Made by a program: the position numbers and the translations under genes
DNA from: Ruminococcus flavefaciens 007c
GTDB lineage: Bacteria > Bacillota > Clostridia > Oscillospirales > Ruminococcaceae
Direction of reading: 5' to 3'
DNA: 64,000 nt
NCBI RefSeq assembly: GCF_000571935.1
Contig: NZ_ATAX01000028.1
Coordinates: 253,001 to 317,000, forward strand
The notes under the pieces: model-generated
The model's database searches: none
What the model was told of the DNA's origin: nothing
The model's input: the letters and a program-made list of their open reading frames with translations, nothing else
Shown: in pieces, positions 17,149 to 25,682 of the stretch
Layout of the letters: each line of letters starts with the position of its first letter
Position numbering within the stretch: position 1 is the first letter of the stretch

Positions 17149-18297
17149 ATGGCTGAAAAAAGAGATTACTATGAGATTCTTGGTATCCAGAAGGGTGCTA
17201 CAGAAGATGAGATAAAAAAAGCCTTCCGTAAAAAGGCAAGAGAAAATCACCCCGACCTCCATCCCGACGATCCTTCCTACGTTGAGAAGTTTCAGGAGAT
17301 AAACGAGGCTAACGAGGTGCTTTCCGATCCCGAAAAGCGTGCCCGCTATGACCAGTTCGGTCATGCAGGCGTTGACCCGAGCTACGGCGGCGGTGCCGAT
17401 GGTATGGGCGGCTTCGGCGGCTTTGCGGATATGGACGATATTCTCGGAAGTATCTTCGGCGGCTTCGGCTTCGGAGGCGGCTCAAAGCGCTCAAACGCCA
17501 ACGCCCCCAGAAGAGGCTCGGATATACAGGAAAGCGTTTCTATCAGCTTTATGGAAGCCTGCACAGGCAAAAAGCAGGATATAAGAGTAAATCGTATGTG
17601 CGTATGCGAATCATGTAAGGGCTCGGGCGCAGAGGCAGGCTCGACTCCCGATATATGCCCCGACTGTCAGGGCAGAGGCTCAGTCAAGACCACCCAGCGC
17701 ACTCCCTTCGGAGCAATATCCTCCTCCAAACCGTGTCCTCACTGTGGAGGAAAGGGCAAGATCATAAAGAATCCCTGCGCAAAGTGCCGCGGTGTCGGAA
17801 GAGTCAGAGTCCAGAAGACGGTTTCTATCGACATACCCGCAGGTATTGATGACGGACAGACACTGCGCGTAGGCGGTCAGGGAGACTGCGGTGCCAACGG
17901 CGGCCCCAACGGTGACCTTCTTGTAGGCATCAATGTCAAGTCTCACCCCATTTTCAGACGCGAGGGCTATGACATACACTGCGATATACCCGTTACTTAT
18001 ATGGAAGCCGTACTCGGTGCGGAGATAACCGTTCCGACTATTGACGGCGACGTTAAATATACAATTGCCGAGGGCACTCAGACAGGTACGATATTCCGCC
18101 TCAAGGGCAAGGGCGTACAGAGGCTCCACCGCACAGACCGCGGCAATCAGTACGTCAAGATATACGTTGAGGTACCGAAGAATCTGTCAAAGAAGCAGAA
18201 GGATCTGCTGAAGCAATTCGAGGCTTCACTTACAGAGAAGAACTACGCAAAGCGTCAGAGCTTCTTTGAGAAGCTCCGCTCAAAGCTTGATTTCTGA
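17149..18297 (+). CDS. dnaJ: Molecular chaperone DnaJ (Hsp40)
   Basis: Stimulates DnaK ATPase and delivers substrates. ATG 17149 is used because the J domain begins there (KRDYYEILGI); the frame is open further upstream only through repeat sequence. 382 residues: J domain with HPD (about 34-36), Gly/Phe region, four CxxCxGxG zinc motifs (CESCKGSG, CPDCQGRG, CPHCGGKG, CAKCRGVG), then the C-terminal substrate-binding domain. A TGGAG ribosome site is present. Separated from dnaK by the small ORF and repeat spacer. Confidence 0.97.
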   Translation: MAEKRDYYEILGIQKGATEDEIKKAFRKKARENHPDLHPDDPSYVEKFQEINEANEVLSDPEKRARYDQFGHAGVDPSYGGGADGMGGFGGFADMDDILGSIFGGFGFGGGSKRSNANAPRRGSDIQESVSISFMEACTGKKQDIRVNRMCVCESCKGSGAEAGSTPDICPDCQGRGSVKTTQRTPFGAISSSKPCPHCGGKGKIIKNPCAKCRGVGRVRVQKTVSIDIPAGIDDGQTLRVGGQGDCGANGGPNGDLLVGINVKSHPIFRREGYDIHCDIPVTYMEAVLGAEITVPTIDGDVKYTIAEGTQTGTIFRLKGKGVQRLHRTDRGNQYVKIYVEVPKNLSKKQKDLLKQFEASLTEKNYAKRQSFFEKLRSKLDF

Positions 18298-18388
18298 TAA
18301 TCAGCGCTCTGTCTTAATATAAGCGGCAGATCACACGGCAGCGGAATTTTTTGAGGATTTTTTTCACAAGTGATATGGGGGACAAAAT

Positions 18389-18781
18389 ATGTTTGAACAG
18401 GACTATATCATGCGGCAGATAAAGGAAATTACCGCCGTTATTGCCAAAGTCGTATTTGGCCAAAAGGTGGAAACCTCCTTCTATATGCTGCAGGAGGTGG
18501 AAAGGCAGAAGGCTTACGCTCTCATTGAGCAGATGAGAAACGGTGAGCCCCTGGAAGCTGTAAGGGAGCTGGACAGGCTCTCGGAAAACAATACCAAGGA
18601 AAATCTTATGATCGGACTGGAGTTCTACACGCAGCTCAGCAATATGGACGATGACTTCTTTACCGCAAATGGGTACACCACCGTAATGGCACGTAAAGAC
18701 TTCAGGCGATTTACGAAGAAATTCGGTGTAGAGGATATGACCGATCTTTACTTCGGCGACGGAGATGATGACGACGAATAA
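18389..18781 (+). CDS. Small helical protein of unknown function (possibly DUF6483)
   Basis: 130 residues, mostly helical, opening with MFEQDYIMRQIKEI, a pattern I associate tentatively with the DUF6483 group of clostridial proteins; the tail is very acidic (DGDDDDE). GGGGG lies just before ATG 18389, 92 nt after dnaJ. No clear terminator separates it from dnaJ, so it may be read with the heat-shock operon. Its own 3' hairpin overlaps the ribosome site of the next gene. Confidence 0.7.
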   Translation: MFEQDYIMRQIKEITAVIAKVVFGQKVETSFYMLQEVERQKAYALIEQMRNGEPLEAVRELDRLSENNTKENLMIGLEFYTQLSNMDDDFFTANGYTTVMARKDFRRFTKKFGVEDMTDLYFGDGDDDDE

Positions 18782-18785
18782 GTAT

Positions 18786-18830
18786 AAAACCTCCCTTTGC
18801 GGGCATAATTACTGCAAAGGGAGGTTTTTT
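18786..18830 (+). terminator. Terminator whose 3' arm contains the next gene's ribosome binding site
   Basis: A 15-bp perfect stem (18786-18800 with 18814-18828), 13-nt loop, ending in six T immediately before ATG 18831. The sequence AAAGGGAGG (18816-18824), the only plausible ribosome site for that ATG, forms most of the 3' arm. Confidence 0.85.
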
Positions 18831-19265
18831 ATGATAGAACAGGACACGATAAAACTGCTTAGAGAATGTGACTCGGGGATAAAGATGGGAATATCCTCCA
18901 TCGGTGATGTGACAGACTATGTAAGTGATGCACATCTGAAAGAGCTGCTCAGCCACAGCTCAGACGAGCACGAAAAGCTGAAAGCCCAGCTGCAGAGCCT
19001 TCTTGACGAGTACGGCGACGAGGGAAAGGAGCCTGCGGCTGTGGCAAAGAGTATGTCATGGCTGAAAACCAGTGTCAGACTGACCTTTAACGGCTCCGAC
19101 AGTACAGTTGCCGACCTGATGGTGGACGGCTGCAATATGGGAGTAAAGTCTCTGAGCCGTTACCTCAACAAGTACAAGGCCGCAGACGAGCGTTCAAAGG
19201 ATATGGCAAAGCGCATAATAAGCGTCGAGGAACAGCTCTCAAAGGGTATGAGGGCTTTCCTGTAA
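18831..19265 (+). CDS. Helical protein of unknown function (ferritin-like appearance)
   Basis: 144 residues, almost all helical with heptad-like spacing and scattered Glu/His (for example SHSSDEHEKLKAQL), reminiscent of small four-helix ferritin-like proteins such as the DUF2383 group, but the match is weak. ATG 18831 is chosen for its AAAGGGAGG site. An in-frame ATG at 18765 overlaps the previous gene and would translate the terminator hairpin. A bidirectional terminator follows. Confidence 0.72.
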   Translation: MIEQDTIKLLRECDSGIKMGISSIGDVTDYVSDAHLKELLSHSSDEHEKLKAQLQSLLDEYGDEGKEPAAVAKSMSWLKTSVRLTFNGSDSTVADLMVDGCNMGVKSLSRYLNKYKAADERSKDMAKRIISVEEQLSKGMRAFL

Positions 19266-19269
19266 AAGA

Positions 19270-19298
19270 AAAGACTTCCGGAAATACCGGAAGTCTTT
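19270..19298. terminator. Bidirectional terminator
   Basis: AAAGACTTCCGG and CCGGAAGTCTTT form a 12-bp stem around AAATA, between convergent genes, with A/T-rich flanks. Confidence 0.82.
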
Positions 19299-19302
19299 AT
19301 TA

Positions 19303-20220
19303 TTAATATCTGATATTAGGTCTTGCGGGCGGTCCCCACTTGTTAGGTCCGACACTGGGACGGCAGAAGAATATGATCATTACAATTGCATATATCAACA
19401 AAACAAGACTTACACAGCAAAGAACGCCTAAAAGTGCGTCAAGATCACCTGATGTCAGAATAAATAAAGGTATCGACACTATAAGGATGATTAATGAACC
19501 AATTACCCACCAGCCTGATTTTCCTATATCATGAAGTCTTCTTACCTGTATAGAAAGGTTAGGCAGTAAGAAAACAAGTGATTCAGCAAGATTCAGGATC
19601 CTTACAACAAGCGTTGCTTCACTGCCCAACGCAGTCTGAAGGAACATATTGATAACACTTACACCAAGACCTACAAGAAATACGAACAGGTATGCGAACC
19701 AGTACTCGCTTCTTGTGGAACGCCCCGTGAAATTAACATAGTTCTTGAAGAAAAGCTTTATAGCCTCTCCGAAGCCTACATACTTTGGACTGCCATCGCC
19801 CATATTATAGTCCATATTGTCCAGGCCGTAGATAGGTCCGCGGTATCCGGGGCCGCTGTTAGGACCGTAGCCGTAGGGCTGACCATAGCCATTGGGCTGA
19901 CCGTAACCGTTAGGCTGGCCGTAGCCGTTGGGCTGACCGTAGCCGTAGGGCTGACCATAGCCATTGGGCTGACCGTAGCCGTTGGGCTGACCGTAACCGT
20001 TAGGCTGGCTGTAGCCGTTGGGCTGACCGTAGCCGTTGGGCTGACCGTAACCGTTGGGCTGACCGTAACCGTTGGGCTGACCACTGCTGTCAGGCTGCTG
20101 TGTCGGAACTGTTGATAAAACATCGCTCATTACCCCTGATGAGTTCTCAATCGGTGCTCCGCAGTTTTCGCAGTATCTGTCGCCCACTTTGTTTTCGTAA
20201 CCGCATTGATTGCATTTCAT
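19303..20220 (-). CDS. Zinc-ribbon / GQPNGY-repeat / DUF805 membrane protein
   Basis: 305 residues. The N-terminal zinc ribbon has two CxxC pairs ([19 protein letters not shown], residues 3-21). Residues 47-118 are twelve 6-residue repeats of (G/S)QP(N/Y)GY. The C-terminal part (about 150-300) is a DUF805 domain with [16 protein letters not shown] and [12 protein letters not shown] plus about four membrane helices. GGGAGG precedes ATG 20220. The function of DUF805 proteins is unknown; the ribbon and repeats would be cytoplasmic by charge pattern. Monocistronic on the minus strand. Confidence 0.85.
   Translation of the reverse strand: MKCNQCGYENKVGDRYCENCGAPIENSSGVMSDVLSTVPTQQPDSSGQPNGYGQPNGYGQPNGYGQPNGYSQPNGYGQPNGYGQPNGYGQPYGYGQPNGYGQPNGYGQPNGYGQPYGYGPNSGPGYRGPIYGLDNMDYNMGDGSPKYVGFGEAIKLFFKNYVNFTGRSTRSEYWFAYLFVFLVGLGVSVINMFLQTALGSEATLVVRILNLAESLVFLLPNLSIQVRRLHDIGKSGWWVIGSLIILIVSIPLFILTSGDLDALLGVLCCVSLVLLIYAIVMIIFFCRPSVGPNKWGPPARPNIRY
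19867..20082 (-). repeat. Tandem repeat, 12 copies of an 18-bp unit, in-frame
   Basis: Codes for twelve (G/S)QP(N/Y)GY hexapeptides. Copies differ mainly at synonymous or single positions, and pairs of variants recur in the same order, which points to slippage or unequal crossing-over. Confidence 0.92.
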
Positions 20221-20311
20221 GGTTAAAAACCTCCCTTTATCATGATGATACTATTTTATCAGAAAAATGATTATTTGTCAATATATATATTTATAGCTCC
20301 CTGTCTTCTAC

Positions 20312-20335
20312 AAAAAAGCTCCCTGACGGGAGCTT
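20312..20335 (-). terminator. Terminator of ylxM-ffh-rpsP-khpA
   Basis: On the minus strand AAGCTCCC and GGGAGCTT pair around GTCA, followed by TTTTTTG, immediately after the khpA stop. Confidence 0.82.
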
Positions 20336-20339
20336 CTGC

Positions 20340-20573
20340 TTATTCGATCGTAACAGAGACCTTCTGGTCCTTCTTAGCTGCGCCTGCGCGCATGATAGTA
20401 CGGAGTGCCTTTGCAATCCTGCCCTGCTTGCCGATAACTCTGCCCATATCGTCAGGAGCTACGTTAAGGTGGAATACGATAACGCCCTCCTCGTCAGGCT
20501 CATCCTCGGTAATATTTATAGCGGACTTATCTTCAACGAGGCCTGCTGCGATAGCATAAAGTAAATCTTTCAT
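20340..20573 (-). CDS. khpA: KH-domain RNA-binding protein KhpA
   Basis: A 77-residue protein made almost entirely of one KH domain with the GRVIGKQGRIAKALR loop, the length and layout of KhpA (YlqC). It binds RNA, and in other Firmicutes works with KhpB/EloR in cell elongation and sRNA handling. CGGAGG precedes ATG 20573. Last gene of the ffh-rpsP operon, its usual place; rimM and trmD, which often follow, are absent and a terminator comes next. Confidence 0.92.
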   Translation of the reverse strand: MKDLLYAIAAGLVEDKSAINITEDEPDEEGVIVFHLNVAPDDMGRVIGKQGRIAKALRTIMRAGAAKKDQKVSVTIE

Positions 20574-20646
20574 TAGTAAAACCTCCGTTAAGCTTGCGGA
20601 CAGAGGCAGAGGACCTTATGCCTCTCCTCCTCCATTAAGCTTCAGA

Positions 20647-20889
20647 TCAAAGAACTCCCTCTTTCTTGAGGATAGCCTTTACTGTGTCAGTAGGCTGTGC
20701 GCCCTTTGCGATCCAGTCCTTAGCCTTATCTGCGTCAATCTTAACAACAGAGGGCTCCTTAGTAGGATCATAGTAACCGATCTCCTCAACGAAACGACCG
20801 TCTCTGGGGTATCTTGAATCAGCTACTACTACACGATAGAAGGGAGCCTTCTTAGCACCCATTCTTCTCAGTCTGATCTTTACTGCCAT
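20647..20889 (-). CDS. rpsP: 30S ribosomal protein S16
   Basis: 80 residues, standard length. Begins [20 protein letters not shown] and contains the [20 protein letters not shown] block diagnostic of S16. GGAGG before ATG 20889. Lies between ffh and khpA as in most Firmicutes. Confidence 0.98.
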   Translation of the reverse strand: MAVKIRLRRMGAKKAPFYRVVVADSRYPRDGRFVEEIGYYDPTKEPSVVKIDADKAKDWIAKGAQPTDTVKAILKKEGVL

Positions 20890-20951
20890 TTTAAATTCAC
20901 CTCCATATGATTACTGTATATCCAAGCGGCGGGAGACCGCATTGAAAGCTT

Positions 20952-22334
20952 TTATATCGGCATATTTCCTCCGCCCTTGCCTGTATACTTGTCGAAGTTC
21001 ATGCCTGCCAGCTGTTTTCTTGCCTTTCTCAGGGACATCTTGTTGTTCTTGCCTGTGAACTGCTTCATGACCTTCTGCATCTGGTCGAACTGCTTGAGGA
21101 GCCTGTTTACGTCCTCTACCTTGGTTCCCGAACCGTTTGCGATACGCTTTTTGCGTGAAGGATTGATTATGGAAGGCTTTGAGCGCTCTTCCTTGGTCAT
21201 AGAGGTTATCATAGCCTCTATTCTGCCCAGCTGTCCCTCATCGATATCGGCTTCCTTTATCTTGTCGCCTACGCCGGGGAGCATACTGAGTATGGACTTC
21301 ATTGAGCCCATGCGCTTGATCTGCTTCATCTGATCCAGGAGGTCGTCCATATCGAACTTGTTCTCCTTGAACTTCTTGGTGAGCTTCTCAGCGTCCTTCT
21401 GAGTCATTACGTTCTCAGCTTTTTCTATAAGGGTGAGCACATCGCCCATTCCGAGGATACGCGAAGCCATTCTCTCGGGGTGGAACTGCTCGAAATCGTC
21501 AAGCTTTTCGCCCATACCCACAAACTTGATGGGCTTACCTGTAACTGAAAGTACGGACAGTGCCGCACCGCCTCTGGTATCCGAATCCAGCTTTGACATG
21601 AGCACGCCTGTAATGCCGACAGCGTCATCGAAGGCCTTGGCAACGTTAACGGCGTCCTGACCTGTCATAGCGTCGACAACCAGCATTATCTCATCTGGCT
21701 GAGTCTCCTTCTTGATATTTACCAGCTCGTCCATGAGAGCCTCGTCGATGTGGAGACGTCCTGCCGTATCTATTATGAGTATATCGTGACCGTAATCCTT
21801 TGCATAGGAAAGAGCCTTCTTTGCGATGACCACGGGATCTGTCTGTCCCATTTCAAAAACCTTTACGTCAGCCTTTCCTCCTACTACCTGGAGCTGATTG
21901 ATAGCCGCAGGACGGTAGATATCGCAGGCTGCCAAAAGGGGACGGTGTCCTTCCTTCTTCAGGAGCTTTGCAAGCTTGGCGGCGTGGGTAGTCTTACCTG
22001 AACCCTGAAGTCCGCACATCATGATGACCGTGGGAGGCTTAGACGCCATATTTATACGGGCATTGCTGTTGCCCATGAGAGAAACGAGTTCCTCGTTAAC
22101 TATCTTTATTACCTGCTGTGCAGGAGTAAGGCTTGCAAGCACTTCCTCTCCTACCGCACGTTCTGTAACACTCTTTACGAAATCCTTTACAACCTTGTAG
22201 CTTACATCAGCCTCTAAAAGCGCAAGTCTTACCTCACGCATAGCCTCTTTTACGTCGGATTCCGTAAGTTTTCCTCTTGATTTAAGCTTTTTGAAGACGT
22301 TATTGAGCTTTTCGGAAAGTCCCTCGAATGCCAT
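20952..22334 (-). CDS. ffh: Signal recognition particle protein Ffh
   Basis: The GTPase that, with 4.5S/6S RNA, targets ribosomes making membrane proteins. 460 residues: helical N domain, G domain with P-loop GLQGSGKTTHAAKLA, DTAGRLHID and SKLDSDTRGGA, then the methionine-containing M domain (about 300-430) that binds SRP RNA. AGGAGG precedes ATG 22334. The M domain is not unusually rich in Met. Follows ylxM by 22 nt. Confidence 0.98.
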   Translation of the reverse strand: MAFEGLSEKLNNVFKKLKSRGKLTESDVKEAMREVRLALLEADVSYKVVKDFVKSVTERAVGEEVLASLTPAQQVIKIVNEELVSLMGNSNARINMASKPPTVIMMCGLQGSGKTTHAAKLAKLLKKEGHRPLLAACDIYRPAAINQLQVVGGKADVKVFEMGQTDPVVIAKKALSYAKDYGHDILIIDTAGRLHIDEALMDELVNIKKETQPDEIMLVVDAMTGQDAVNVAKAFDDAVGITGVLMSKLDSDTRGGAALSVLSVTGKPIKFVGMGEKLDDFEQFHPERMASRILGMGDVLTLIEKAENVMTQKDAEKLTKKFKENKFDMDDLLDQMKQIKRMGSMKSILSMLPGVGDKIKEADIDEGQLGRIEAMITSMTKEERSKPSIINPSRKKRIANGSGTKVEDVNRLLKQFDQMQKVMKQFTGKNNKMSLRKARKQLAGMNFDKYTGKGGGNMPI

Positions 22335-22356
22335 GCCGAACCTCCTTTATAATGAT

Positions 22357-22692
22357 TCACAGCAGCTCCGCGCCCTTTGAGACCTCGGAGAGTATGATAC
22401 TTCTTGTATCCTCATCGGTTATATGCTCTGCGGCGGCTTCTATATTCCCGAAGCATACCCGCATTTTTTCAAGTCTTTCTGCAAATCCCAGTTTTTCCTC
22501 ATAATTGAGGAGTATCTCCTCGGTGCGTTTTATGATGCTGCGCACGGCCTGTCTGGTGATATCCAGAGGCTGACCTATCTCCGCAAGGGAGAGATCCTCG
22601 CAGTAATACATCTCCATGATGCTGCGCTGGTGATCTGTGAGCAGGTCTCCGTAGCAGTCAAGAAGCATTACGAATTTAAGTTCCTTAGCCAT
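22357..22692 (-). CDS. ylxM: YlxM-family SRP-associated DNA-binding-like protein
   Basis: 111 residues with a sigma-region-4-like helix-turn-helix (LSLAEIGQPLDITRQAVRSI, about 34-53), the pattern of YlxM/p13. In other Firmicutes it binds SRP and affects Ffh GTPase activity. Lies directly before ffh, as expected, and is the first gene behind a consensus promoter. GAGG is found upstream of ATG 22692. Confidence 0.9.
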   Translation of the reverse strand: MAKELKFVMLLDCYGDLLTDHQRSIMEMYYCEDLSLAEIGQPLDITRQAVRSIIKRTEEILLNYEEKLGFAERLEKMRVCFGNIEAAAEHITDEDTRSIILSEVSKGAELL

Positions 22693-22736
22693 TTTTCGCG
22701 CACCTCTTCCGGGTGTAATACAAAATCACTTTACAC

Positions 22737-22765
22737 ATTATACTACATATCCCATACTTTGTCAA
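22737..22765 (-). promoter_or_regulatory. SigA-type promoter of ylxM-ffh-rpsP-khpA
   Basis: Minus strand TTGACA (22760-22765), 17-nt spacer, TATAAT (22737-22742). Confidence 0.9.
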
Positions 22766-22808
22766 GGGGCGGCTGTAAATTTCATTCATATTCGGTATAT
22801 TGCCGAAA

Positions 22809-22833
22809 AAAAGCGCTGCATTGCAGCGCTTTT
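22809..22833 (-). terminator. Terminator of the psd-lipoprotein genes
   Basis: An 11-bp stem AAAAGCGCTGC/GCAGCGCTTTT with a 3-nt loop, just past the lipoprotein stop on the minus strand, followed by TTTCGG. Confidence 0.75.
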
Positions 22834-22858
22834 ATCTAATTTCACGTAAAAATGGCAG

Positions 22859-23500
22859 TTACTGTGTCGCTGCCGACATATCAGAGTAGGTTATGCTTAT
22901 CATATCCACCACATCTTCCTCGTTAAAGGAGACCATTATGGAATGGCCTCTGAGTATGCCCTGCTCGTCCTTGCCAAGCATTATACCGTAGCGGTAGGTA
23001 TGGGTGAAGGGCTTTTCCACCTTGTCCTCGCTTTCAGGCTTGCCGATGAGAGCTTCAACTTCGGACAGCTTTGAGACAAGAGGGGTTATACCGTAGATAC
23101 TGCTGTCTGATGTCCTTACGGAAATGCTGTACATGACGCTTTCCTCCTCATGGCCTGTATAGCAGTTCTCCAGAGAGACCGTACCCATTTCCGTGCCCAT
23201 ATAAAAGAGCTTTGCCATGCCGTTTCCCTCTTTGAGTCCGTAATCCTTCCTGTCATAGAACCTGAATTCCCAGCTCTTGTCAAGCTTTGTAAGGTACTGA
23301 GGCAGATCGAAATGCTGACCCTTGATGATTATATTACTTCTTACGGCGTCAACATCAAAGGTGCCCGCAGGGACCGTATACGGCTCGGGGATAGGCGGTA
23401 TATCCATATGAGATACCACGACCTTGTCCTTTCTCAGACAGCCTGCGGCTGTAAAGCACATGAGCAGGCAGGCAAGCAGTAATAATGCTGTTCTTTTCAT
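22859..23500 (-). CDS. Lipoprotein of unknown function
   Basis: 213 residues with signal peptide and lipobox TAAGC (Cys 21). The mature part has alternating beta-like and polar segments, including YDRKDYGLKEGNGMAKLFYMG, cited here in part as DRKDYGLKEGNGMAK, with no family recognised. AGAGGAG precedes ATG 23500, 21 nt after psd, so the two are co-transcribed. A role in the envelope is only inferred from the lipid anchor. Confidence 0.8.
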   Translation of the reverse strand: MKRTALLLLACLLMCFTAAGCLRKDKVVVSHMDIPPIPEPYTVPAGTFDVDAVRSNIIIKGQHFDLPQYLTKLDKSWEFRFYDRKDYGLKEGNGMAKLFYMGTEMGTVSLENCYTGHEEESVMYSISVRTSDSSIYGITPLVSKLSEVEALIGKPESEDKVEKPFTHTYRYGIMLGKDEQGILRGHSIMVSFNEEDVVDMISITYSDMSAATQ

Positions 23501-23521
23501 ATTATTCTCCTCTGTGCCATT

Positions 23522-24382
23522 TCAGCACTTTTCTCCTATCTTTTCGCCGTATTTCACAACGGTCTCCGTACCCACGGCGGAATTGCGCAGTATATCCTCA
23601 TCAGGCACAACGGTATCCCTGCCGAAGAGGAGCACGACAGTAGAGCCGCCGAACTCGAATTTGCCCTTCTCGTCGCCGCGGCAGAAGCCTCCCTCTCCGT
23701 GATGATTGACTATTCTTCCCACCATCATGGCTCCCACTTCTATCTGTACAACGTCGCCGAAATTCTCGGTATGGAGAATGGTATACTCGCGGCAGTTGCG
23801 CTTGTATATGTTGTACCGTTCAAGAGCTATGGGATTTACGGTGTGGAACTCGCCGGGGATATAGGTATTTTCGGTCTTTGTGCCGTCGTCAATATAGCAG
23901 TAGCGGTGGTAATCGTCCACCTCCAGCCTGAATATGAAACAGTAGCCGCCGCAGAAACGGTTTGCAAGGAACTCGTTCTGAAGAAGGTCCTTCACCTTGT
24001 AGCGCGAGCCCTTTATACGGAATATACTGTTCCTGCTTATCTTATGCACCGTGAGCTTTGAATCACAGGGACTTATAAGATGTGACGGCTCAGTATCCAC
24101 AGGACGCTTCCCGGGCTTTATCACACGAGTGAAGAAATCGTTGTAAGAGCGGAAGTCGTACATGATATATTCCGATGTATCAATGCCGCTGCGCTTTATA
24201 AAGGGCTTTATGAGCAGCTTTGAAGCGCGTGAATCCATAAAGCCTCCTGCCAGCTTTGATACTGCGGGAGCAGTCAGCGTTTTCAGCATTACCCTGCCGA
24301 GGACGCTGCCGTAGAGCTTTTTCAGCAGCTTGTTCTGATTTTCGTTAGTGACGATGGTCTCTCCTGATCTGGTCTTTATCAT
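23522..24382 (-). CDS. psd: Phosphatidylserine decarboxylase proenzyme
   Basis: Makes phosphatidylethanolamine from phosphatidylserine at the membrane. 286 residues. The self-cleavage site is FGGST near residue 246, where the Ser becomes the pyruvoyl group; GGST is the variant of LGST seen in clostridial class II enzymes. Conserved VDDYHRYCYIDDG and the HTVNP block give the catalytic His residues. AAGGAG precedes ATG 24382. No pssA is adjacent. Confidence 0.94.
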   Translation of the reverse strand: MIKTRSGETIVTNENQNKLLKKLYGSVLGRVMLKTLTAPAVSKLAGGFMDSRASKLLIKPFIKRSGIDTSEYIMYDFRSYNDFFTRVIKPGKRPVDTEPSHLISPCDSKLTVHKISRNSIFRIKGSRYKVKDLLQNEFLANRFCGGYCFIFRLEVDDYHRYCYIDDGTKTENTYIPGEFHTVNPIALERYNIYKRNCREYTILHTENFGDVVQIEVGAMMVGRIVNHHGEGGFCRGDEKGKFEFGGSTVVLLFGRDTVVPDEDILRNSAVGTETVVKYGEKIGEKC

Positions 24383-24415
24383 GGTTAAGCTCCTTATGAA
24401 TCACAGCCTTCTGTA

Positions 24416-25645
24416 TCAGAGGCGTGCGTTGGCAAGCATGAGCTTGATACGGTTCTCCTGATTTACTCTTGTAGCGCCGGGATCGTAGTCTATGGCAACG
24501 ATATTGGCGTTGGGGTTGTCCTGCTTGATAGCGCGTGACATACCCTTTGCTACTATATGATTGGGCAGACAGCCGAAGGGCTGGGTGCAGATGATATTTT
24601 CCACTCCCGACTTTGCAAGGGCAGCCATTTCCGCAGGTATAAGCCAGCCCTCGCCCATTACTACGCCCTGGTTGATATACTTGTCGGCAAGCTTTCTCAG
24701 GTGCTCGAAGTCGTGGAGAGGCTCGAAGCTTCCCTGCTCCTTCATTACCTTTATGAGCTCCTTCTGCTTTGCGTAGATGAGGTCGTAGCCTATCTTGTTG
24801 AATATGGACTGCTTTGTAGTATGGTCGTATATCTTTGCGTCGTTGAAGGTTCCTGCGGCGCAGTACATTACGAATTCCAGAAGTGATGGCACAACGGGCT
24901 CGCAGCCCTCGGAAATGAGGAAGTCCTCAAGATGATTATTTGCAAGGGGAGAGTACTTAACGTATATCTCGCCTACTATGCCTACTCTTATCTTCTTTTC
25001 TTTGCTCAGCGGTATGGAAGCGAAGTCATCGAGGATATCCCTGTACACCTTCTTGGTCTTCAGAAACATCCTGCTGCCCTTGAGGAAGATATTGCACAGT
25101 CTCCTGTGCCATTTGTCCAGCATTTTCCGTGATTCGCCCTTGTTTATCTCATAGGCTCTGCACTTGTTGTAGCAGGTCATGAGCAAATCGCCGTAAAGTA
25201 CGGCATAGAGCATTTTAAGGAACATGGGCGCGGTTATCCTGAAGGCGCTGTCCTTTTCAAGTCCGCTGAAATTAAGGGATACCACAGGTATCTGGGGATA
25301 ATTCTTTGCTACAGCCTTTCTCAGCAGGTGTATGTAGTTTGAAGCACGGCAGCCGCCGCCTGTCTGAGTGATGAGGAGAGCGGTCTTGTCGGGATCGTAT
25401 TTCCCGCTTTTCAGGGCGTCCATGAACTGTCCTATTACAAGGAGCGCAGGATAGCAGGCATCATTGTGGACGTTTTTCAGTCCCTCATCGACTACTGCAC
25501 GGGAGTCGTTGCGCAGCAGCTCCAGCTTATAGCCCTTTGCTTCAAATATGGATATGAGCATTTTGAAGTGTATGGGCAGCATATCGGGAACGAGGATAGT
25601 GTGAGTCTTTATCATATCCTCGGTAAACTTTGCATATTCGGGCAT
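24416..25645 (-). CDS. 2-hydroxyacyl-CoA dehydratase-like protein, second half of a split activase
   Basis: 409 residues. It begins with YAKFTEDMIKTHTILVPDM, which resembles the start of the last module of the ~1400-residue acyl-CoA dehydratase activase-related proteins of Clostridia. It has an HgdB-like fold pattern with Cys positions (NDACYPALLVIGQF, TGGGCRASNY, CTQPFGCLPNH) suited to an iron-sulfur cluster. ATG 25645 has GGAGG 6 nt upstream and is preferred to a longer frame overlapping the upstream gene. It follows the 989-residue activase gene by 37 nt. Substrate unknown. Confidence 0.82.
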   Translation of the reverse strand: MPEYAKFTEDMIKTHTILVPDMLPIHFKMLISIFEAKGYKLELLRNDSRAVVDEGLKNVHNDACYPALLVIGQFMDALKSGKYDPDKTALLITQTGGGCRASNYIHLLRKAVAKNYPQIPVVSLNFSGLEKDSAFRITAPMFLKMLYAVLYGDLLMTCYNKCRAYEINKGESRKMLDKWHRRLCNIFLKGSRMFLKTKKVYRDILDDFASIPLSKEKKIRVGIVGEIYVKYSPLANNHLEDFLISEGCEPVVPSLLEFVMYCAAGTFNDAKIYDHTTKQSIFNKIGYDLIYAKQKELIKVMKEQGSFEPLHDFEHLRKLADKYINQGVVMGEGWLIPAEMAALAKSGVENIICTQPFGCLPNHIVAKGMSRAIKQDNPNANIVAIDYDPGATRVNQENRIKLMLANARL

Positions 25646-25682
25646 AAGAACCTCCGTATAATTACTTCTTGGTCTGTGCAGG

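Noticed and set aside
19867..20082. Regular short repeats as a possible CRISPR array
   Set aside because: Units are 18 bp with no spacers and code in frame for GQPNGY; it is a protein repeat.
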